This document shows, piece after piece, positions 1 to 6,732 of a DNA stretch of 10,000 nucleotides. Where the stretch lies: assembly GCA_943704525.1 (NCBI GenBank), contig CALSCQ010002402.1:1-10000 (forward strand), in the 5' to 3' direction. The position numbers were made by a program, and so were the translations under genes. Under the pieces are notes generated by a model. It was given only the letters and a program-made list of their open reading frames with translations, was not told where the DNA came from and searched no databases. Positions within the stretch are counted from its first letter, which is position 1. Each line of letters opens with the position of its first letter. The DNA comes from Pigoraptor vietnamica. Lineage: Eukaryota; Opisthokonta; Filasterea.

Positions 1-70
1 TTTCTTTCTTTCTTTCTTTTTTTTTTGGGTACTTGTTAATTTGATGTCGTGACTGGCCATGTGCTTGCAG
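1..70 (+). other. 3' part of an intron of the nuclease-like gene, with TTTC microsatellite and T run
   Basis: Four TTTC units (1-16) run into T10 (17-26). The stretch ends in TTGCAG at 70, directly before coding-quality sequence that joins the downstream exons in frame. I read it as the end of an intron whose donor lies outside the window. It could instead be 5' untranslated sequence, but no suitable ATG in the coding frame precedes the exon. Confidence 0.55.
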
Positions 71-1795
71 GGATACGACGGCGTCCGTCGCGACGACCCT
101 TGTGCCACCCTATCGCCAGCTCCAGAAGATCCTGTTTCCGCGGGATGGCTGGACGAAGCTCGGCCGCGGGTCGATGTCCTCCGAGCGCCGCACGCAGCTG
201 AGCACGCTCGTCGACCTCACGGGATTTGCGGCGCCCTTCGGCACGTATACGCCCAGATTTGCCGACAAGAACACGCAGGAGGGGCCCAACGTCTGCGACT
301 ACGCGTTTGGCACCAAGCGCCCCGCGAAGGCCACGGTCACTTTTGGCGGTGCGTGCTGCGCCCATGGATGATTTTCGCGCGTCTATCGCGTCTTCATTTT
401 GTTCGCGATGTTGTTAACGATCTCTTACTCAATCACGTCCTGACGCTGTCCATTGCGCAGGCCGCACGCTCGTCGTCGGCACGTGGGACCTTGCGGGCTT
501 CGACGACAAGCGCGCGTCGGCGCTCTCCGACCTCAAGTACGACGAGGTGTTTGCGAAGATGGTCGCTGAGTTTGATCTCCTCGTGGTGCAGTCGCTCGTG
601 GTGAAGGGCACGCCGTCGTCGCCGTCCGACACGACGCCGTACAAGAAGATTCTCGACAAATTCAATCCCGACGGTTACACGTACACGCCGCGCCTATCGT
701 ACCCCACGGCGGAATCGGACTATTCCACGCAGCTGCAGCGGATCAAGGCGGCGTCGCCCAACACCTACGAGGCCAGGCGGCGAACGGTGCTGGCACAGCT
801 CGCAGCGGCCAGTGCGGACGGTTTTTTCATATTCTACAAGGCGGATCTCTTCCAGCAGGTCACGTGCAAGGCCGTGGAGTACCTTGCGAAGGACAGCGAC
901 GGCATTCCCACGGGGAAGCCTGCGCAGGCGTGCAAGATGACCGTCAAGAACCCCGATACGTCCGTGGTGCGTAGCTGTGACGCCCTTATGACGATCAGTC
1001 CACTTGCCACCCTTCCCTCCCTCCCCTACGGCCGCCACCACTGTCGCTGAAAACTTTTCCGCACCAAATTTGCTTTTGGTTTTCTGTCTCATTCCGTCTT
1101 TTCACACAGAGCGCGACGGAGTGGACCGTGTTCAATTTTGCTGCCGCGGCGTCTCAGGGCGTGGCATCGGCGCTCCCGAAGCTCCACGCTCTCGCCGCGA
1201 CGGCATTTGGGACGGCGACGCCCGCGCAGCTCGTGCTGGGCTCATGGAACCTCATGGATCTCCAGGGACAGACGACCAACACCAAGTTTTTCAAGCAATT
1301 TTCGGACAATTTTGGGTTGGTGTTGTTGGCGCCGTTATTCCATATTTCATGCGGTGCTCTGGCGTCCTTTGCTGCTCTGTGTGTGGGCAGATGTCTGGTT
1401 CGGTGCGGGTCGCTTATCCTTCTCCTTGGAAATATCGTAGGACTGAGTTTGACAAGGCGTACGCCAACACGGCCCACGTGGCCGGCTTCACGAAGGACAG
1501 CTGGGTGTTCCCTTCCGCGGACACGGTGGCGCCGACGGACATGCTGACCGCCATCACGGCGTCGGGCATCGCATTTGTGCCGGCGACGAACCTCACCGGC
1601 ACGCTCGACTCGTTTGCGGCCGTCGACTGGAGCTTTGCGACGAGCCGCGGCAATGGGCGCTTTATTCTCCCGCGCCGCGCCGGGAACATCCCGAGCCGCC
1701 TGCCGTGCGTGCTTGTCGGGGACTCTGCGCCGGTGTATGTAACGGGCAACGGCAAGCCCTACCAGCCAGTCACGACGGGAACAAACTCGCTCTGA
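71..1795 (+). CDS. DNase I / EEP-fold-like protein, probably catalytically degenerate; 5' partial, four visible exons
   Basis: Spliced gene with exons 71-348, 461-966, 1110-1315 and 1441-1795 (TAG-free frame ending in TGA at 1793-1795); phases agree at every join, giving 447 residues. The 5' end lies outside the window, since 71 follows a T-rich tract and a TTGCAG acceptor. Exon 2 opens with TLVVGTWDLAGF and FDLLVVQSL, which resemble the first strand and the VQE(V/L) strand of the endonuclease/exonuclease/phosphatase fold. It continues with GFFIFYKADLF (compare the DNase I YxFxYRxD strand). Exon 3 has WTVFNFAAA (compare the xNLHA strand) and LVLGSWNLMD (compare LLGDFNAD). The usual catalytic Glu, His and Asp are replaced by Ser, Ala and Ser. 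Exon 1 looks like the tail of a preceding similar domain. The last junction is ambiguous: donor 1320 with acceptor 1390 also keeps frame and adds about 18 residues. The gene model is solid; the family call is inferred from motif order only. It is convergent with the acyl-CoA oxidase gene. Confidence 0.6.
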
Positions 1796-1945
1796 GAGCT
1801 TGCACACAGGTCTCTCGTATGTTCCTATTATCTGCGTTTCTTGTTTTCGATTTCAATGCGTGTGCGCGCGTTCGCCTTTACTTCTAAACCTTCTCAAGCG
1901 TACAATCGAAGCCACATTCATACGTCAGGCTGTTTATCACATTGT
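1796..1945. other. Convergent intergenic gap between two 3' ends
   Basis: 150 bp between the stop codon of the plus-strand nuclease-like gene and the stop codon of the minus-strand acyl-CoA oxidase gene. No AATAAA or ATTAAA hexamer is present on either strand; the nearest sequences are weak A-rich words such as GATAAA on the minus strand. Both 3' untranslated regions must be very short or overlap. Confidence 0.7.
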
Positions 1946-3316
1946 TCAGAAGAGCGCGCGGCCGGCAAATTCGGTGGCGTTGACGGCGTTCTCGTAGCGG
2001 CCGTACGTGTCGTAGTGCGTGGCAATTGGCGCGAGAAGAAAGTCGGGGATCCCAAAGGCGCGCACAAGGCTGCCGAGATGGGGCCGCAGTTCGCCCATGA
2101 TGGCGTGGCACTCCCGCTCGCACGCGACGATGTTCGCCTTGCTCATAAGTTGCGCCGACAGGAAGCTGAAGAAGTGACCGGACAAGGGGCGTATGATCAA
2201 CGTAAGCAAGTAAACAACACGGACTAATCACACGAGAGCAATACCTGGGATCATAGGCGATGCGCCACAGCGCAAACAGCGAGCGCAGCTTGTCGAGAAC
2301 AGCGCGCTCCGCAGGGCCAAGCGAAAAGTTCGGCACCTCCACCGCAATAAACGCCGAGCCGTTTGCGGCAATGTCGCGGGCGAAGGCGCCGAGGACGAAG
2401 CGCTCGCAGTAAGCGAGGCCGCACTGTGCCGCGAGAGGCGCGCAATCGTTCCACGCCGTGTCGTCTGCAGCGCAACCCCGGTGTCAGATACGGAGGAACT
2501 TGGAATCAGAAACAATGTATACTGACTTGCATCACAGGAAAAAAAAAAAAAAAAAAAAAAAAGGAGGGAGAGAAATAAGGGCCAGGGGCATACAGGGCAC
2601 CAGACAGCCGGACCCAACCCAGCCCTCAGCACAACCCTTCTCACCATCCATTCCGCTGGCCTTGCACGCCGCCAGCGCGTCCGCAAGACGCTCAAGAAGC
2701 GCCTTCTCACGCGCTTCGAAGAGCCGCGTTTGGAGCTCTGCAGTGTGCAATCGAGATTAAAAAAAACGGGAATTCAGCGCCAATACTGCAAAATGGACGT
2801 CCGTTTACAGACGACCGCATAACCCACCCGCACTGCGGAGGTGGTTGCCGGTTCCGGACACCTCCACGAAGGCCTTGCGGTCCGCGCTCCAGGTGCGCGC
2901 CTTCAGTGGGTCGCGCAGCGGGTTGTCCGCAAGGTGGCCGTTGAGGTACTCCAGTCGAGAGCCAGCGGCGAAACCAGTTTTGAGCTGAAGGCACAAAAGA
3001 GATTGAAAAAACACATCAGAGAAATTGAGAGAAATATATATCGAAAAAGACACACTTCAGGCTCCGGACAAAGGCAATACTCACGTGACGCTTGTACTCG
3101 CGAATGAGTTGGGCGGCGTTTTGGGCGAGAAGGACGTTGTTGTCGCCTGAACAGCGCAGTCGACAGCAAACACCGCCGCGGATAGAGTCAAACAGAAAGA
3201 AAAAAAAAGTGACGGACACTGAAAAATAATATTGACTGCGCCTGCATAAAATCGGCCATGACACCCCCGTCCACCGCATTTGCTCACGCAGCGAGTTACA
3301 AAAAAAAAAAAAAAAG

Positions 3317-3370
<54 letters not shown>

Positions 3371-6217
3371 CTCACCCTCAAAGGTAAGGAACACGTCCGT
3401 GTCCGCCTTCAGAATGCCGATGCGGTTCCACGACGCGACGCCTACCGCAAGGGAAATTTAATCCGATTACAGGCGCAACAGCAACCAAAGGACTCCCATA
3501 TTTACGCAAAATTGGACATGAAACTGAAGCAGACGCACCGTTTCCGCCGCATGCCTCGCGGCACGTCTGGAGGGTGCGCGCCATGTGCCAACCGGCGAGT
3601 CCTTTCAGTCCGGACGCGAGGATGTGAATGTCCTTCATTTGGCGCACCCTCTGCAGCACATCGCATACATCAGGTCAGGTCAGACGCACTTGTCATTGCG
3701 TGCGGCCCAACAACTGTACATACACGCACACACAGACACACAATTCATCGATTTTGCCATCAATACAAACAGGACAGTCTACTGCTTCCTCTCGTACTCA
3801 TACGGCCGCCGCCCTCATCTCCCACCTTCGAAATCTCGTCGCTGCGGCTGACCCACATCTTGAGGACGGCGTTGGCCGCAGATCCGAGCGCATACGACGT
3901 GGCGAGGAGGGGAACGAGGCGATACTGGTGGACCTTGTAGTCCATGATGGGCCGCTCGGGACCGCCGGGCGGCCTGCGGAGCCGCATGCGGTGGGTGAGA
4001 CAAACGCACACACTGACACACACACACACACACCGATATAAAAAATATCAATCAATTGCTCCGTCGCAAATTTGAGTCAGGGCAGCAGACTTACCCAAAC
4101 TGGCGGCGCTGAATCGCATAAAGAATGGCGATTGCCAGCCCGACCTTGGCGACTTGGTTCGCGCCTCCGACCTGTTTCGGCGCAGTTTCTAAGTAACAAG
4201 TGGCCCTGATAACATGTAACGAGACAACACCCACCAGCGACACACGGCCAAGGACGAGCTCTCCGATGGACGCCGCGAAGCGCATGTCCGGATCGTCAAT
4301 GAGCGACTCGTACGTTCCTATTCAACCGATTCGCAAGGCGCGTGAGTCTAGAACACTCCTCCACGAAGGCACAAGTGGTGCGCACACTCACCGTCCTCGG
4401 ACACATTGGCGAAGCGGTTGAGGAGGTTCTCGCGCGGAATGCGCACCTTGTCGAACCAGAGGCGGCCGTTGTCGACGCCTGCGCTTGCCGCAACCAATCA
4501 GTTCTCGACCACAGACAATGCAAAAGACACCGACTGCAAGCGACTTGGGAGCTTAAACACCCCCTCGACTCGGCTGATGAGCCACCGCCCACCGTTGAGT
4601 CCCATTTTGTGGCCGTTGTCTGCGACGCGGATGCGCGGGAGAATGTTGCCGGCGTCGTCCCTAAGGGGCACCACAAACGCGTGGACGCCCTTGTTCTCCC
4701 CTCCGATGAGCAGTTGCGCAAACACCGTCGCGGCCTGTGCCATGGCTGCGCGCAACTAGGTCAGCACCCAGCACTCGCACCACGACAATTCAACGGCCAC
4801 TCACTCGCGCCACCAATCCAGCTCTTCTGCGCAGTCTCCGAAGGCGTGTCGATGACGAACTCGCCCGTCGCACTGTCATACGTCGCGATCGTCTCAATGC
4901 CTGAGTTATATACCGTTTAGCTCAAGCGACAACATGGTAACCCGGCCATTCAGCGTCCACTCACCCCGGACGTTGCTGCCGTGGCCAAACTCGGTGAGGG
5001 CGAAGCAGCCGGGCAGTCGAAACGACGCGATGTCCTTGAGGTATTTCTCTGCACATGGGGAAGCGCAGACGACTGAGTGAATTGCAGGCCGAGTGTGCGA
5101 GTTGCTTCAAGTGACATCGGCACAAGTACAATGGCAACATGCACACACACGGCAGAGGCGACAGAGAGTGGCATATTTGCTTGCCGTAACAGACTGTATC
5201 AGAACAACTGCCAAACGCCCACCGTGGTGCGTTTCTGTGCCGAGGTTCTTCACGGAGCCACCCCACAGCGCCTGCGACGGAAGCGCCCTCAGGGACAGCG
5301 AACAGTCCTCAGACCCACTCCTACGCACACACATCCGCAGCACTACACAGGCGCATTGAATGGAGCAACATATACGCAACGACCCTCGAAAGCGAACAGT
5401 CCCCAGACTTACTCGCTACGCACACACAACAGCAGCACCGCACAGGCGCGCATTGAATGGGGCAGAACAGCGAACAGTCCCCAGACTCACTCCCACGCAC
5501 ACACAGCAGCAGCACTACACCGTTGAAGGGAGCAACATCTACGCAACGACCCATCCGCATCGCCACGGGACGCACCCATACGGCGCCCATCTTGACAATC
5601 AGCGAGTGGTCGTACACGTAGAGGCACTCGCTCATCGCCTGGTGCTTCAGCTGCTCGGCCTCCGTCGGCCTGCGTCGCACCGCCAGACACCGTGAGCACA
5701 CGTCGCAACGGCCGGCATAGCAATAATGTGCCCCTAATATTTACGTGGTCCGTGATCCATAGTCACACTACGCGACAACCCACGTCTGCACGAGGAGTAG
5801 CCGGGACACGCCAATCTCGGCAAGCCGCTGCAAGCGCCGCACAGTCACGCTCCGCTGCTCAGCCACGCTCGTGTCGTATCGCAACGGACCGAACGGATCG
5901 CGCTGGAGTTCCGCGAAGAGCTCGCGACGAACATTGAAGTTGTGCTTCACTGCATACCAAACGGCCGTCAAAGAATTGCGACACTGCCGACAGCACAGAC
6001 GCCGTTCACAGCCGATTCACCCACCGATGAACTCGTTCAGCACACCAGCGCACGGGCCTGCATTCGGCGCGAATTAGCCGCGAATGATGTGCACATCCCA
6101 ACGCGATCGCTCCTTACACTCACCGTCGTCGGCTGCGCATGCGTGCGCCCCTGCCCCTGCCGAGGGCGCCAGGTGCCCCGCAAGGCGAGTGAGACGTGCG
6201 GCCACGCGGTCCTCCAT
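1946..6217 (-). CDS. ACOX: Peroxisomal acyl-CoA oxidase (FAD, PTS2-targeted), complete 18-exon gene
   Basis: Oxidises acyl-CoA to trans-2-enoyl-CoA with FAD, passing electrons to O2 to give H2O2: first step of peroxisomal beta-oxidation. Exons in order of translation: 6217-6124, 5949-5784, 5669-5576, 5271-5223, 5048-4965, 4900-4805, 4745-4593, 4478-4392, 4317-4235, 4171-4095, 3973-3826, 3650-3539, 3441-3376, 3146-3085, 2984-2828, 2737-2645, 2464-2245, 2165-1946. Together they make 2061 nt and 686 residues, near the family length of about 660-690, and all 17 introns match in phase. Landmarks: PTS2 at residues 8-16; [11 protein letters not shown] after exon 3; [11 protein letters not shown] at 153-163; [12 protein letters not shown] at 239-250; RRQFG at 324-328; TCREACGG at 406-413, where Glu409 aligns with the family's catalytic Glu; TFEGDNNVL at 434-442. 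The C-terminal oxidase domain ends in GRALF, which is not a PTS1. The start ATG has G at -3 and G at +4. Motifs resemble plant ACX2/ACX3-type enzymes. Exons and motifs are seen; the reaction is family knowledge. Confidence 0.95.
2539..2562 (-). repeat. Homopolymer (T24 on the sense strand) in acyl-CoA oxidase intron 16
   Basis: Uninterrupted A24 on the plus strand, so T24 in the transcript orientation. It lies inside intron 16 (2644-2465), whose acceptor is CTGCAG at 2465. It sits about 75 nt upstream of the acceptor, farther than a normal polypyrimidine tract. Confidence 0.9.
3300..3370 (-). repeat. About 70-nt T-rich run directly after the 5' splice site of intron 13
   Basis: On the plus strand this is A with only two G interruptions (3316 and 3358). 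In transcript orientation intron 13 (3375-3147) therefore starts GTGAG and runs straight into about 70 nt of T. Intron 13 also holds a second A-rich (sense T-rich) patch near 3192-3208. The exact length is likely to vary by polymerase slippage or assembly error. Confidence 0.9.
3721..3742 (-). repeat. TG-rich microsatellite in acyl-CoA oxidase intron 11
   Basis: Imperfect CA-rich run on the plus strand (TG on the sense strand) within intron 11 (3825-3651). It is similar in kind to the purer CA run in intron 10. Confidence 0.7.
4016..4033 (-). repeat. (TG)n microsatellite in acyl-CoA oxidase intron 10
   Basis: Nine AC dinucleotides on the plus strand (TG in the transcript) with a further imperfect CA stretch to about 4003. 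It sits between the donor (4094) and the acceptor (3974) of the 121-nt intron 10. Confidence 0.85.
5299..5552. repeat. Three-copy intronic minisatellite, unit about 78-94 bp
   Basis: Three direct copies start at 5299, 5393 and 5471, each opening with CGAACAGTCC and CAGAC. Each continues with a CGCACACACA stretch, an AGCAGCAC/GCAGCAC block, and ATTGAATGG or GTTGAAGGG. Copies 1 and 3 also share ACGCAACGACCC; copy 2 (78 bp) lacks that end. The array fills most of intron 3 (5575-5272, 304 nt), the longest intron of the acyl-CoA oxidase gene, and accounts for its length. Confidence 0.85.
6170..6196 (-). other. PTS2 peroxisomal targeting signal coding segment
   Basis: Residues 8-16 of the acyl-CoA oxidase read RLTRLAGHL, an exact match to the R-L-X5-H-L form of the type 2 peroxisomal targeting signal recognised by PEX7. 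Its place in the first 16 residues is right for PTS2. It also explains why the C-terminus (ALF) lacks a PTS1 tripeptide, and it supports the chosen start codon. Confidence 0.88.
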
Positions 6218-6648
6218 TGCGGCAATGCGGCCACTGGTTAGAGGTGTTGGATTATGCGAAAATGAGACACGCTCCGGTGACTGTTTTCAGTCGGAGCGGA
6301 AGCCAGCGGAAGCGGCGGTAACAGATTTACGCGCTCCATACCAGGGGTACCCCTGCTCCATACTCCACAAGCGGAGGCTGATGCCGTCATAATGACGTCA
6401 ATTTCAATGGTAACATGCAATCTAGATGTAATTCCATATCCAGACGCAGCGCCCAAATATGGACTGCAAAACAGTTCGAATCCCTCCCCCATTCCAGGGC
6501 GTGAGTAGGAGTTCTCTCTCTCTCCTCGGCAATCCTGCTTTCAACTTCAGGCACGGGTAATTTTTTTTTTACACACAATTTTCTCTGGCATCCCTCCGCA
6601 GGGAAGTTCCCCGTCACGCCGGGCAGCGTCCCTTCAAGACTGACCAAA
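6218..6648. promoter_or_regulatory. Divergent intergenic region, presumed shared promoter
   Basis: 431 bp between the start codon of the acyl-CoA oxidase gene (minus) and that of the secreted-protein gene (plus). No convincing gene lies in it. It holds a CRE-type palindrome near 6393, a CArG-like box near 6453, a CT run at 6513-6524 and a T10 run at 6561-6570 close to the plus-strand start. No clear TATA box is placed correctly for either gene. A small 5' untranslated intron is possible at 6557-6601 (GTAATT donor, CCGCAG acceptor), but at 45 nt it would be shorter than every coding intron here. Confidence 0.6.
6385..6400. promoter_or_regulatory. CRE/bZIP-type palindromes
   Basis: TGACGTCA (6393-6400) is the full cyclic-AMP response element palindrome. 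It overlaps a second inverted repeat, CGTCAT-A-ATGACG (6385-6397), so three half sites of TGACG type lie within 16 bp. Both are typical of bZIP factor binding in known eukaryotes; use in this organism is inference. Confidence 0.4.
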
Positions 6649-6732
6649 ATGCGGCGCATGCCGACCGCCAGTGCGGCGCGCCTTGCCGCCCTCAGCTTGG
6701 TCCTCGCCGGCGCCTTCGCTCGCGTCAGTGCG
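6649..6732 (+). other. Signal peptide coding segment
   Basis: The first 28 residues have Arg at 2 and 3, a hydrophobic stretch LAALSLVLAGAFA, and V-S-A just before the likely cut, fitting the -3/-1 rule. The product should enter the secretory pathway. NRT within the beta-rich part is a candidate N-glycosylation site. Confidence 0.8.

Noticed and set aside
1946-2165. C-terminal ALF of the acyl-CoA oxidase as a weak PTS1.
   Set aside because: It does not fit the small-basic-Leu/Met pattern, and a perfect PTS2 is present at the N-terminus.
2458-2760. Short plus-strand frames running through poly-Lys stretches.
   Set aside because: They are produced by A homopolymers in introns of the minus-strand gene and overlap verified exons.
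3282-3375. A-rich run near 3300-3370 as the poly(A) tail of a retroposed element, with CTCAC on both sides as target-site duplication.
   Set aside because: The two CTCAC copies are only 5 bp, one of them is part of the splice donor, and only about 12 bp would remain as the inserted body. No element similarity is visible.
5299-5552. CRISPR-like array.
   Set aside because: The units differ in length, have no constant repeat with unique spacers, and lie inside a eukaryotic intron. It is a minisatellite.
6557-6601. A 45-nt intron in the 5' untranslated region of the secreted-protein gene.
   Set aside because: It has GT and AG ends and a T10 run, but it is shorter than every coding intron here and has no phase to test. 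Transcript data would be needed.
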